The notes: generated from the sequence alone by a model not told the origin. 11,816 nt of DNA from Bacteroidetes bacterium UBA955 (GCA_002293105.1 DBCP01000039.1:3539-15354), one strand, 5' to 3'. Positions 1 through 7,082 are shown, counted from the stretch's first letter. Numbers and translations: made by a program.

Positions 1-683
1 GATTTTTCAACTTTAAAAAGCGTAAAGAACGCCATGCTCACCAAAAGGCAACCGGCTAAAAATAGCAAATCAAACCAAATGGGGTGCTGATAATTCTCTA
101 CTACCAAATAGAACAACTCTACATCAGGCACAATAACCGGCGTAGAATTCTCAACAGGATTGCGTGAGATTGAATACTCTACTGGCGTGGGATCTTGAAA
201 TCCACGGTTTTGGGTATAGGAAACCGATTTAGCCTCAATGAGGGGCAACACATAGGCGAAAGACTTTCCATCGCGACGTGCATGATACACCGCCACATAC
301 CAATTTCCTTGCCGTTGCAGTTCAACAGATTTTTCAAAGTTGGGAGAAATCTGATAATTCTGGGTTGACCAATAAACGGGGTTTCCAAACTCAAACACGA
401 AAAAATCAATGTTCTTTTGCTTGAGCGATTGGGCGTATTTGGCGTAACCATTCCACGAAAGATGGGTACTTTTTAACAGCAGCTGTTCTTGGCGATTGAT
501 TGAATCATCTACAGCATTCACCATCGCCGCAGCATCCACCATCGCCAACTCAATGGCATCTGAGCGCGACTTAAGTCCTTTTTCGGCACCCAGATTTTGT
601 TCGCGCACCATGAAGACTTGGGACACCGCGATCAAAATCGCACCCAAAAAAATCAACAATGTATTGCGTTGAAACAGATTCAT
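1..683 (-). CDS. Membrane-anchored sensor-like protein, N-terminal part (possible sensor histidine kinase), partial
   Basis: An open frame of 227 codons begins with ATG at 681-683 and runs without a stop through the left edge, so only the N-terminus is present. A hydrophobic segment at about residues 8-26 is followed by roughly 175 polar residues (27-203), then a second hydrophobic segment at about 204-223 and a basic exit (FKVEK). Two membrane helices flanking an extracytoplasmic domain is the usual N-terminal plan of bacterial membrane sensors, often histidine kinases with the catalytic part after the second helix. That catalytic part is outside the window, so the kinase assignment is inference; a chemoreceptor-like or cyclase-type sensor would look the same here. 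Residues 27-65 are rich in charged and Ala/Leu residues and may be helical. The gene lies 50 bp downstream of hldD on the same strand and has a promoter-like box of its own, so it may be co-transcribed, independently transcribed, or both. Confidence 0.75.
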   Translation of the reverse strand, partial: MNLFQRNTLLIFLGAILIAVSQVFMVREQNLGAEKGLKSRSDAIELAMVDAAAMVNAVDDSINRQEQLLLKSTHLSWNGYAKYAQSLKQKNIDFFVFEFGNPVYWSTQNYQISPNFEKSVELQRQGNWYVAVYHARRDGKSFAYVLPLIEAKSVSYTQNRGFQDPTPVEYSISRNPVENSTPVIVPDVELFYLVVENYQHPIWFDLLFLAGCLLVSMAFFTLFKVEK

Positions 684-699
684 GCAGTTCGGTTTAATT

Positions 700-707
700 C
701 AAAGATA
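700..707 (-). promoter_or_regulatory. Bacteroidota -7 box before the sensor-like gene
   Basis: On the minus strand this reads TATCTTTG, an exact match to the Bacteroidota TAnnTTTG box, ending 16 nt before the ATG at 683. No good TTTG-type -33 element is visible at 19-20 nt upstream, so it may be weak or accidental. It would give a 5' leader of about 11 nt and allow the sensor-like gene to be expressed separately from hldD. Confidence 0.4.
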
Positions 708-733
708 ACCCTTTCCACGCACGATGGAGACAT

Positions 734-1708
734 TTAGAGGTATCGGTGTGGTTGCAAATAACCTTGCACGTAATCGGCCACGGCCACTTCCAAGGGTGTA
801 AACGGCTGTTTAAAGCCCGCCGCAATTAGGCGCTGCATATTGGCCTGTGTGTGGTATTGATAGCGATCGCGAATATCCAAAGGCATGTCTACAAACTGCA
901 CATTTACGGGTTTGTCCATTGCCAAAAAAACGGCTGTCGCCAAATCCAAGAAGGTTCTACACTCGCCTGTTCCAAGGTTATATAACCCATTGTTTTTTCG
1001 GGTAACAAAGAAATGGATGAGTACCGAAAGTACATCCTTTACGTAAATAAAATCGCGCTCTTGCGTCCCATCCTCGTACTCTTTGCGATGGCTTCGAAAC
1101 AACGACACACAGCCAGCGGATTGGATTTGATTGAAGGCATGATAAACCACCGAGGCCATACGGTCTTTGTGGTATTCGTTCGGACCGAAAACATTGAAAA
1201 ATTTGAAACCCGACCAAAATGGGGGCGTATTTCCGGACAGAACCTGTTCCATCACCCACAAATCGAAACGATGCTTGCTATTGCCGTAAGGATTGAGCGG
1301 CTGTAGGGCATTCAATGAATCGGGCGCATCGGAAAAACCTTGACTACCATCGCCATAAGTGGCCGCAGAAGATGCGTAAATCATTGGAATACTGTGCTCA
1401 ACGCATACGTTCCAAATGGCTTGCGAATAATCAACATTGAGCGATTGCAGTACTTGCTCGTCGAACTCATTGGTTTTGGTACGCGCTCCAATGTGAAAAA
1501 TGAACTGCACTTTTGATGCATGTTGGGGCAACCAACGCAAGAAAACACTGCGTTCGATACGTTGAAATAACGATTTCCCCGCCAAATTGGGGGCTTTCTC
1601 GGGATGGGAAAAATCATCCACCGCCACCAATTCACCGTAGCCCAATTGCTGCAAGTGACCCAGCAAGGCCGAGCCAATAAATCCTGCCGCTCCGGTTACA
1701 ATGATCAT
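734..1708 (-). CDS. hldD: ADP-L-glycero-D-manno-heptose 6-epimerase
   Basis: This 324-aa protein is an extended short-chain dehydrogenase/epimerase that matches HldD (RfaD) along its whole length. HldD converts ADP-D-glycero-D-manno-heptose into the L-glycero form used in the lipopolysaccharide inner core, in the cytoplasm. The N-terminus MIIVTGAAGFIGS carries the GxxGxxG dinucleotide-binding loop; SSAATYG is at 113-119 and the catalytic YxxxK is Y141-K145. FNVFGPNEYHKDRMAS (171-186) includes K181, matching the second lysine of the E. coli enzyme, and RDFIYVKDV (218-226) and NLGTGECRTF (244-253) follow the family pattern. The length is slightly above the E. coli protein, about 310 aa. The ATG at 1706-1708 is chosen because the Rossmann motif starts immediately. 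The nearest in-window heptose gene is this one alone; no hldE or gmhB is seen. Its promoter appears to lie in the short divergent region shared with the symporter gene. Confidence 0.95.
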   Translation of the reverse strand: MIIVTGAAGFIGSALLGHLQQLGYGELVAVDDFSHPEKAPNLAGKSLFQRIERSVFLRWLPQHASKVQFIFHIGARTKTNEFDEQVLQSLNVDYSQAIWNVCVEHSIPMIYASSAATYGDGSQGFSDAPDSLNALQPLNPYGNSKHRFDLWVMEQVLSGNTPPFWSGFKFFNVFGPNEYHKDRMASVVYHAFNQIQSAGCVSLFRSHRKEYEDGTQERDFIYVKDVLSVLIHFFVTRKNNGLYNLGTGECRTFLDLATAVFLAMDKPVNVQFVDMPLDIRDRYQYHTQANMQRLIAAGFKQPFTPLEVAVADYVQGYLQPHRYL

Positions 1709-1713
1709 CGCAA

Positions 1714-1744
1714 CAAACCTACAACGATTTTTTCACCTGTGAAA
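1714..1744 (-). promoter_or_regulatory. Predicted hldD promoter
   Basis: Read on the minus strand, TTTC (1741-1744), a 19-nt spacer and TAGGTTTG (1714-1721) match the Bacteroidota promoter form TTTG-N19/20-TAnnTTTG, with one mismatch in the -33 element and none in the -7 box. The -7 box ends only 5 nt before the hldD ATG, so transcription would start at or next to the start codon and give a leaderless mRNA. This is inference from the motif; no start site has been measured. Confidence 0.6.
1731..1744. promoter_or_regulatory. Perfect palindrome TTTCAC-CT-GTGAAA, candidate operator
   Basis: Two 6-bp arms are perfectly inverted around a 2-bp spacer. The site covers the -33 element and half the spacer of the predicted hldD promoter and lies about 40 bp upstream of the predicted symporter promoter box. 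The position suits a dimeric transcription factor controlling hldD, the symporter gene, or both. I do not recognise the motif as that of a particular regulator family. Confidence 0.4.
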
Positions 1745-1781
1745 CCCCCGATGTACATTCCATTCTCCCAACGGATTGCCG

Positions 1782-1789
1782 TATAATTG
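1782..1789 (+). promoter_or_regulatory. Predicted promoter box of the symporter gene
   Basis: TATAATTG differs at one position from the Bacteroidota TAnnTTTG box and also resembles a standard -10 hexamer (TATAAT). It ends 8 nt before the ATG at 1798, again predicting a leader of only a few nucleotides. No clear -33 element is visible. Confidence 0.4.
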
Positions 1790-1797
1790 CAGTAGCA

Positions 1798-3075
1798 ATG
1801 AGTCAGAAAAAACAGAATCTTACGGTATACATTTTGGTGGCCATGGTGGTAGGGGCGGTGGTTGGACAATTGATCCACGCCTATTTTCCAGAAACCATCC
1901 AAATCAAAGACGCCAGCGGCGAATTAAAATCGATCGTTCGCTCAGAGTATATCGGACAGTATTTCAAGATTCTCACTTCGGTCTTTCTGCGATTGGTTCA
2001 AATGATCATTGCCCCATTGGTGATTACTACTTTGATAGTTGGCATTGCGAAAATGGGCAATTTGAAGGCGGTTGGTCGCGTGGGTGGCAGATCCATGATT
2101 TGGTTTTTCAGTGCCTCCTTGGCGTCATTGTTGTTGGGCTTGATGTTGGTCAACTTCTTCGCTCCAGGTGCGGCTTTAAAGTTGAATGTGAGCGGTTTCG
2201 ATACCAGCGCGGCGAGCGATGTCATTGGAAAAACACAGAGTTTTTCGGTGCAGCATTTTATCGAGCACTTGTTTCCCAAGAGTTTGTTCGAGGCGTTGGC
2301 CACAAATGAAATCTTGCAAATTGTGGTTTTCTCAATCTTCTTTGGCGTGGCCCTCACGCAATATGGCGAAAAGGGCGATGGCATTGTGAAGATGCTCGAC
2401 AACCTGAGTAAAATCATCTTGATTTTGGTGGGTTATGTGATGTGGTTTGCACCGCTGGGCGTTTTTGGTGGCATCACAGCGATTATTGCCACCAAAGGAC
2501 TGGGCATTCTCAAAGTGTACGGTTACTACATGGGGTCGTTTTATGTGGGCTTGGCATTGCTTTGGATATTGTTGCTCACCGTGGGTTATTTCATCCTACG
2601 CAAACGGTTAACCACCCTACTCAACCACTTAAAAACGCCGCTCATGGTGGCCTTTAGCACCACATCCAGCGAAGCCGTTTTCCCCAAACTCACCGAAGAA
2701 TTGGAAAAATTTGGGTGTCGCAAAAAAATTGTCAGCTTCATCCTGCCGTTGGGCTATAGTTTTAATTTGGATGGGTCGATGATGTACATGACTTTCGCCT
2801 CCATTTTCATCGCGCAAGCCTACGGAATCCCACTGGATTTGGGCACGCAATTGACTATGTTGTTGGTATTGATGCTCACTTCTAAAGGCATCGCCGGGGT
2901 ACCACGCGCCTCGTTGGTGGTTGTTGCTGCGACTTGTACGATGTTCGATATTCCTGCGGAAGGCATCGCTTTGATATTGCCCATAGATCATTTCTGCGAC
3001 ATGGGAAGATCCATGACCAACGTGTTGGGAAATGGATTGGCTACGGCGGCCATCGACAAGTGGGAAAAGGATTGA
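1798..3075 (+). CDS. Dicarboxylate/amino acid:cation symporter (DAACS family)
   Basis: This 425-aa inner-membrane protein belongs to the glutamate/aspartate/C4-dicarboxylate symporter family, which takes up acidic amino acids or dicarboxylates with Na+ or H+. Visible family landmarks in order are FLRLVQMIIAPLV (63-75), the serine-rich hairpin-1 tip STTSSEAVFP (287-296), the FNLDGS signature (322-327, equivalent to NMDGT), the hairpin-2 region TSKGIAGVPRAS (361-372) and the last-helix signature DMGRSMTNVLGN (401-412). About eight hydrophobic segments are present, and length is normal for the family. D401 and R404 line up with the archaeal GltPh residues that bind the substrate amino group and side-chain carboxylate, favouring an acidic amino acid, whereas N412 replaces a sodium-ligand Asp and is what DctA-type dicarboxylate carriers have. 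The exact substrate is therefore open. The stop codon is 1 nt from the next ATG, so the small gene behind it is probably in the same operon. Confidence 0.93.
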   Translation: MSQKKQNLTVYILVAMVVGAVVGQLIHAYFPETIQIKDASGELKSIVRSEYIGQYFKILTSVFLRLVQMIIAPLVITTLIVGIAKMGNLKAVGRVGGRSMIWFFSASLASLLLGLMLVNFFAPGAALKLNVSGFDTSAASDVIGKTQSFSVQHFIEHLFPKSLFEALATNEILQIVVFSIFFGVALTQYGEKGDGIVKMLDNLSKIILILVGYVMWFAPLGVFGGITAIIATKGLGILKVYGYYMGSFYVGLALLWILLLTVGYFILRKRLTTLLNHLKTPLMVAFSTTSSEAVFPKLTEELEKFGCRKKIVSFILPLGYSFNLDGSMMYMTFASIFIAQAYGIPLDLGTQLTMLLVLMLTSKGIAGVPRASLVVVAATCTMFDIPAEGIALILPIDHFCDMGRSMTNVLGNGLATAAIDKWEKD

Positions 3076-3076
3076 T

Positions 3077-3427
3077 ATGAGTGAATCGCCCAGCGAATGG
3101 ACGGCTGAGTTGCCGAGCAGCCTCACCCAAGAATTGATTTTGGGTGTGAAAGACCAAATCGAAAAAGACTTTGGCTTGATGGGATTTACATTTACAGAAC
3201 CGCTACCGCTGGACTTAGAATCGCTGCTGCCAGAACTCACAGAATGCATCGCCCAACTGCAACAAAACCACCACGGAACATGGATGAAGGTGGTTTATCG
3301 GGTAGATCTCACCGAAAAACAATACAAATTTGTGCAACGCATGGGCGGCAACACCCCCGAAAACATGGCCAAAGCGGTGGTATTGCGCGAATTCCAAAAG
3401 GTTTATACCCGCAAGCATTTCAGTTAG
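3077..3427 (+). CDS. Small conserved-looking protein of unknown function, 116 aa
   Basis: The frame stays open upstream to 3032, but the ATG at 3077 is chosen because it lies 1 nt after the symporter stop (TGA-T-ATG), a typical coupled start, and the extension would overlap the transporter. The protein is soluble, acidic at its N-terminus and basic at its end, with no signal peptide or membrane helix. Likely helical segments are at 14-33 and 46-64, followed by a strand-like stretch WMKVVYRVDLTE (69-80) and a C-terminal helix PENMAKAVVLREFQKVYTRK (94-113). From memory, short proteins with the YRVDL...LREFQKVYxRK ending occur widely in Bacteroidota, but I cannot name the family or a function. 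The tight coupling to the symporter suggests shared expression, not necessarily shared function. It has no cysteine pair or catalytic-looking motif. Confidence 0.75.
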   Translation: MSESPSEWTAELPSSLTQELILGVKDQIEKDFGLMGFTFTEPLPLDLESLLPELTECIAQLQQNHHGTWMKVVYRVDLTEKQYKFVQRMGGNTPENMAKAVVLREFQKVYTRKHFS

Positions 3428-3459
3428 TTTGTTAATTCAGCCGTATTTGGCGAAATTTG
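3428..3459 (+). promoter_or_regulatory. Predicted promoter of the DUF5606-type gene
   Basis: TTTG (3428-3431), a 20-nt spacer and GAAATTTG (3452-3459) fit the Bacteroidota consensus with one mismatch, in the first base of the -7 box. The box ends 7 nt before the ATG at 3467. The site occupies nearly all of the 39-nt gap, which suggests that the DUF5606-type gene and the peptidase behind it form a unit separate from the symporter pair. Confidence 0.45.
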
Positions 3460-3466
3460 TAATCTT

Positions 3467-4018
3467 ATGGAATTGAAAGACGTTGTTTCAGTAACGGGAA
3501 TGCCCGGATTGCACAAAATTTTAGGTAGAAATAAAAGCGGATTGATTTTGGAATCCCTGACCGATAACAAGCGTTTTGGAACCAACCCAAGACAGCGTAT
3601 CAGCGTGTTGAGCGATATCGCCATGTTTACCGATGACGAGGAAGTGAAATTGGCCGTTGTCTTAATGTCGATCAAAGCCCTTGAAGATGCTGGAACTGCT
3701 ATTCCAGATACAAAAGCCGACAACGATGAAGTAAAAGCTTTCATGGCGAAAGTATTGCCGAATTACGACCGTGAGCGCGTGTATACCTCAGACATGAAGA
3801 AATTGTTCGTTTGGTATGGCATGTTGAAAGGCACTGATTTAGATTGGAGTAACCTCGACAAAGTAACCGAATCTGAGGAAGGTACCGATACAGACGCACC
3901 AAAAGCCACCGACAGCAAAGCGAAAAAATCCGCTGCTGCTCCGAAAAACACGGCCATCAAAAAGCCAGCAGCCGGTGCAAAAACCAAAACCACTACGCCC
4001 CGTAAAATGGGCAGCTAA
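3467..4018 (+). CDS. DUF5606-type protein with Lys/Ala-rich C-terminal tail
   Basis: The N-terminal 130 residues of this 183-aa protein match the DUF5606 family, which I know only from Bacteroidota and for which no function is established. The start MELKDVVSVTGMPGLHKILG, the phrase GLILESLTDNKRFG (25-38) and RISVLSDIAMFTDDEEV (44-60) are characteristic; the first 60 residues form a small beta-rich module, and 85-125 is mostly helical. Residues 134-183 are low complexity: first acidic (TESEEGTDTD), then Lys, Ala, Pro and Thr, including KKSAAAPK and KKPAAG. This tail resembles those of histone H1-like bacterial proteins and suggests binding to nucleic acid or another polyanion, which is inference. 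No signal peptide or membrane segment is present. The next gene begins 6 nt after the stop, so both are probably translated from one mRNA. Confidence 0.85.
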   Translation: MELKDVVSVTGMPGLHKILGRNKSGLILESLTDNKRFGTNPRQRISVLSDIAMFTDDEEVKLAVVLMSIKALEDAGTAIPDTKADNDEVKAFMAKVLPNYDRERVYTSDMKKLFVWYGMLKGTDLDWSNLDKVTESEEGTDTDAPKATDSKAKKSAAAPKNTAIKKPAAGAKTKTTTPRKMGS

Positions 4019-4024
4019 GGCATT

Positions 4025-5731
4025 ATGTCTACCAGTTTCCTACCCGATCCGTTCATCGTAAGCAGCAAAGACGATGTATTACCCCTGTACAATCAACTCA
4101 TTGGCAGATCGCTGTCATCCATCTCCGATTTTCGCACCTTCCTGTCCGATGTAAGTGAGTTGGAAAGTGCTTTGTCAGAGGACATGGCTTGGCGGTATAT
4201 CCGCATGACTTGCGATACGCAGAACAAGGACCACGAAGCCGCCTATCTCAACTTTGTGCAGGAAATACAGCCACATTTGGCCCCGTTGGAAGATCAAATC
4301 AACAAAAAGATTGTTTCTTGCGAATGGGCCGTTGCATGGCGTGCAGAATCGGAAGCCCACGAAATTTATTTGCGGGGCTTGGAAGGTGCCGTAGAATTAT
4401 TCCGCGAAGAAAATATCCCGCTGCAAAGCGATTTGGCTACATTGGCCCAAGAATACAGCGCCATCCAAGGTGCAATGTCGTTGGAGTGGGAAGGACAAAC
4501 CCTTACCCTACAGCAAGCGAGCAATATATTGATGCGCACCGATCGCCAAGCGCGCGAGAATGTGTGGCAATTGATGCAAACGCGAAGAGCGGAAGACACC
4601 GACAAACTCAACACCTTGTTCAATCAAATGGTGCAACTACGTCACCAAGTAGCATTGAACGCCGGTTTTGCTAACTTCCGCGACTACATGTTCAAGGCCA
4701 TGGGGCGATACGATTACAACGTCACCGCTTGTAAGGACTTCCATCGTTCGGTGGAAACCGCCGTGGTGCCATTGTTGAAAGGATTGATGCAGCGCAGAAA
4801 GGCACAAATGGGATTAGACAGCTTGAAACCTTGGGACACACAAGTGGATCCGTTGGGTCGCGAGCCGCTGAAGCCCTTTACTGGAGGACAAGAATTATTA
4901 GACAAAGGCATTGACTGTCTTAACCGCGTGGATTCCTTTTTTGGGGAGTGCATCAAGACCATGGAGAATCACGAACTGTTGGATTTGGATTCGCGATTGG
5001 GCAAAGCACCTGGCGGATACAACTACCCATTGGCAAAAACCAACATGCCATTTATTTTCATGAATGCAAGTGGCAATTTGCGTGATGTAGAGACATTGGT
5101 GCATGAGGCAGGACATGCCATTCACAGTTTCCAAATGGCGCCATTGGGCTTGAACGCCTTTAAAAATACGCCGAGTGAAGTGGCAGAATTAGCCAGTATG
5201 AGCATGGAACTATTGACCATGAATACCTGGGATGCCTATTTCGATGATTCAGACTTATTGAACCGCGCCAAAGCAGAACAGTTGGAAGGCATTTTGGGCA
5301 CATTGCCATGGATTGCGCAGGTGGATGCGTTTCAACACTGGATTTACGAAAATCCAAACCACACCGTAGAAGAGAGAACCGCCGCTTGGATGGATTTATC
5401 AAAGCGTTTTGGTTCAGGCGAAGTGGATTATACCGGCATGGAAGCGGCATTGGAAAACAGCTGGCACAAACAATTGCACATTTTTGAAGTACCCTTTTAT
5501 TACATCGAATATGGTTTTGCCCAACTCGGGGCCATTGGGGTATGGCGCAACTACATGCAACACGGTAGCAAGGCGATTGAATCATACAAAGCGTTTTTGA
5601 AGTTGGGATATACCCAAAGCATCCCAAAAGTGTATGAAACCGCTGGTGTAAAATTTGATTTTTCCGCGAAGTATATCCAAGAATTGATGCAGTTTGTTCA
5701 CGACGAATTACAAGGCGTGTATCATAGTTAA
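4025..5731 (+). CDS. M3 family oligoendopeptidase (PepF-like zinc metallopeptidase)
   Basis: This 568-aa cytoplasmic protein is a zinc-dependent M3 metallopeptidase of the oligoendopeptidase F type, which cuts short peptides and takes part in peptide turnover. The zinc motif HEAGH is at 360-364 inside LVHEAGHAIHSFQ (358-370). The third zinc ligand is probably E388 in VAELAS (386-391), 24 residues after the second histidine, which is the family spacing. The upstream stretch AKTNMPFIFMNASGNLRDVE (337-356) and the downstream FYYIEYGFAQLGAIGVW match the substrate-binding parts of the family. The N-terminal 200 residues form the helical lid domain expected for PepF. There is no signal peptide, and length is within the usual 560-600 aa. 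The ATG at 4025 is the first in frame and lies 6 nt after the DUF5606-type gene. The complete active site argues for a working enzyme; its natural substrate cannot be told. Confidence 0.93.
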   Translation: MSTSFLPDPFIVSSKDDVLPLYNQLIGRSLSSISDFRTFLSDVSELESALSEDMAWRYIRMTCDTQNKDHEAAYLNFVQEIQPHLAPLEDQINKKIVSCEWAVAWRAESEAHEIYLRGLEGAVELFREENIPLQSDLATLAQEYSAIQGAMSLEWEGQTLTLQQASNILMRTDRQARENVWQLMQTRRAEDTDKLNTLFNQMVQLRHQVALNAGFANFRDYMFKAMGRYDYNVTACKDFHRSVETAVVPLLKGLMQRRKAQMGLDSLKPWDTQVDPLGREPLKPFTGGQELLDKGIDCLNRVDSFFGECIKTMENHELLDLDSRLGKAPGGYNYPLAKTNMPFIFMNASGNLRDVETLVHEAGHAIHSFQMAPLGLNAFKNTPSEVAELASMSMELLTMNTWDAYFDDSDLLNRAKAEQLEGILGTLPWIAQVDAFQHWIYENPNHTVEERTAAWMDLSKRFGSGEVDYTGMEAALENSWHKQLHIFEVPFYYIEYGFAQLGAIGVWRNYMQHGSKAIESYKAFLKLGYTQSIPKVYETAGVKFDFSAKYIQELMQFVHDELQGVYHS

Positions 5732-5828
5732 CCAGGGACTTTCAACCCAGTTTTTAAGCACAGCGTTCGTTGAACGTCATTTTATCGCCAAGTTGTAGCT
5801 CACACATAAAAAAAGCAAAGAACAGACG

Positions 5829-5836
5829 TAAATTTG
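5829..5836 (+). promoter_or_regulatory. Predicted promoter box of the secreted-protein gene
   Basis: TAAATTTG is an exact match to the Bacteroidota -7 box TAnnTTTG and ends 6 nt before the ATG at 5843, predicting a leaderless or nearly leaderless mRNA. No TTTG is found at 19-20 nt upstream; the upstream 25 bp are A-rich (5806-5820). The in-frame TTG at 5834 lies inside this box, which argues against it as the true start. Confidence 0.55.
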
Positions 5837-5842
5837 CGCCGC

Positions 5843-6910
5843 ATGAAAAAATTATTGTTCCTTGCGATGAGCGTTGTTGCGTTCAATGTTACCATCGCCC
5901 AAAAAATTGATTTGGACCGTGTTTTTGTCGCACACCAATATCGCGATTTGCCATCTACCCCTTTGGACAGTACCTGGAGAACTTACAACATTCGCGTTGA
6001 AGTACCTAGCACCATTTCTGGAGCGATGTCTTCCTCTTCCATTGAAGACCGCATCAACTTGCAAGGTTGGAAAAAGGTTTACGGTGGCGGACACGCCCAA
6101 TTGACTGTGAATTTTGATGATTTGATGTTCGACGGACAGAAGATTGAAAATCGCAAAGAAGAAATCAAGAACAAAGAAGGCGTAGTCACTGCGACCAACT
6201 ACTACTATTGGTCTGTAGTAAAGTACAGCATTGGGGGCACATATTCAGCCAAAGATTGGCAGGAGAATGCGTTGATCAACCGCACCAACATCAATGGCAC
6301 GAGCTCTACCCAAATGGAATGGAAAAGTCCTGAATTCAGAAGCATGGGTGAAGCGGATCGCTATTTCAGCAACAACCGAGCTGCCATCTCTAACAAATTG
6401 GTGAAAGACCACATGGAAACCATGTTGGCCAACATCAACAACAGCATCAACGACAAATACGGATTCCCTGTGAGCACAGACCAAGTTACTTTGTGGACCA
6501 CCGATTCAAAGAAGCACCCTGAAAATGTGGCATTCATTGAGAACATGACCAAAATGAAGGCCAGCATCGCCAAGGTAACGGCCAACGGCATTGATGCCGC
6601 GACCCGCGCCGAGTTGATGAGCAGCATCGAGTACATGACAGGTGTTAAAGGCAAGTATGCCACTGAGGACAAGGGTGATCGCAAATTGCGTTATGCTTGT
6701 TCTTATAACAATGCGGTTTTGTACACCATTTTGGATATGCCCGACAAAGCCATTGAAGAGTGCAATGCACTGATTGCCAACGACTACGATGTAAAAGATG
6801 GCGAAAAGATGATTGAAAAATCGAACGCGGTGAAGGCATTGATGGCCAAAAACAACAAGGTGAGCCGTCATTATTCTATCGACACCAGCAAGTTCAACAC
6901 GCCGAACTAA
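5843..6910 (+). CDS. Secreted protein of unknown function, 355 aa
   Basis: I do not recognise the family. An in-frame TTG at 5834 would add three residues, but it sits inside the promoter box, and the ATG at 5843 gives a textbook signal peptide: MKK, then hydrophobic LLFLAMSVVAFNVTIA, with likely cleavage after AQ at about residue 19-20. No lipoprotein cysteine and no later membrane helix are seen, so the product is probably periplasmic or exported; no Bacteroidota type IX C-terminal sorting domain is visible. The first 120 mature residues look beta-rich (YNIRVEVPSTISG, QLTVNFDDLMFDG, NYYYWSVVKYSIGG). Residues from about 210 onward are helical, and CSYNNAVLYTILDMPDKAIE within the last 80 residues resembles a tetratricopeptide-type helix pair. 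Codon use matches neighbouring genes. It has its own promoter box and a strong terminator, so it is probably a single-gene transcript. A structural or binding role is more likely than catalysis, but this is a guess. Confidence 0.85.
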   Translation: MKKLLFLAMSVVAFNVTIAQKIDLDRVFVAHQYRDLPSTPLDSTWRTYNIRVEVPSTISGAMSSSSIEDRINLQGWKKVYGGGHAQLTVNFDDLMFDGQKIENRKEEIKNKEGVVTATNYYYWSVVKYSIGGTYSAKDWQENALINRTNINGTSSTQMEWKSPEFRSMGEADRYFSNNRAAISNKLVKDHMETMLANINNSINDKYGFPVSTDQVTLWTTDSKKHPENVAFIENMTKMKASIAKVTANGIDAATRAELMSSIEYMTGVKGKYATEDKGDRKLRYACSYNNAVLYTILDMPDKAIEECNALIANDYDVKDGEKMIEKSNAVKALMAKNNKVSRHYSIDTSKFNTPN

Positions 6911-6950
6911 TTCTATTCGAATAAATCGAATTCGCCGAAAGGGTGAATGA

Positions 6951-6990
6951 TAAAACAGAAAAGGCCCCGTATGGGGCCTTTTCTGTTTTA
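6951..6990. terminator. Bidirectional intrinsic terminator, perfect 18-bp stem
   Basis: TAAAACAGAAAAGGCCCC (6951-6968), a GTAT loop and the exact reverse complement GGGGCCTTTTCTGTTTTA (6973-6990) form a perfect hairpin with a GC-rich top and an A/T-rich base. Each strand ends in a U-rich tract, so the element can stop transcription from the secreted-protein gene (40 nt upstream) and from hpd on the opposite strand (about 92 nt past its stop). It marks the boundary of two convergent transcription units. Confidence 0.92.
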
Positions 6991-7082
6991 TTGCTGATTG
7001 GTTTGAGCACCTAAATTACATTTCCGCTTAGCACGATTCGCATTTTCAATACCCATTCGGGGCAATTAAATCAATGCTGGGA

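Noticed and set aside
1776..2309. A 177-codon plus-strand frame overlapping the symporter gene
   Set aside because: It is out of frame with the clear DAACS protein, and its translation is rich in Arg, Gly and Cys without domain features.
5764..5776. Inverted repeat CGTTC-GTT-GAACG between the peptidase and secreted-protein genes
   Set aside because: The stem is only 5 bp with a 3-nt loop, and the following sequence has only a short T run. It is too weak to call as a terminator or operator.
5834..5842. TTG at 5834 as start of the secreted protein
   Set aside because: It lies inside the exact TAAATTTG promoter box; the ATG at 5843 gives a normal signal peptide.
6914..6947. Palindrome TATTCGAATA (6914-6923) and a small TTCGCC/GGTGAA hairpin (6931-6947) before the terminator
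   Set aside because: Short A/T-rich or wobble-paired structures in the space before a strong terminator; they need no separate function.
6991..7082. Search for a small gene or RNA between the terminator and hpd
   Set aside because: No start with a plausible frame, no promoter box and no further hairpin was found; it reads as the 3' untranslated part of hpd.
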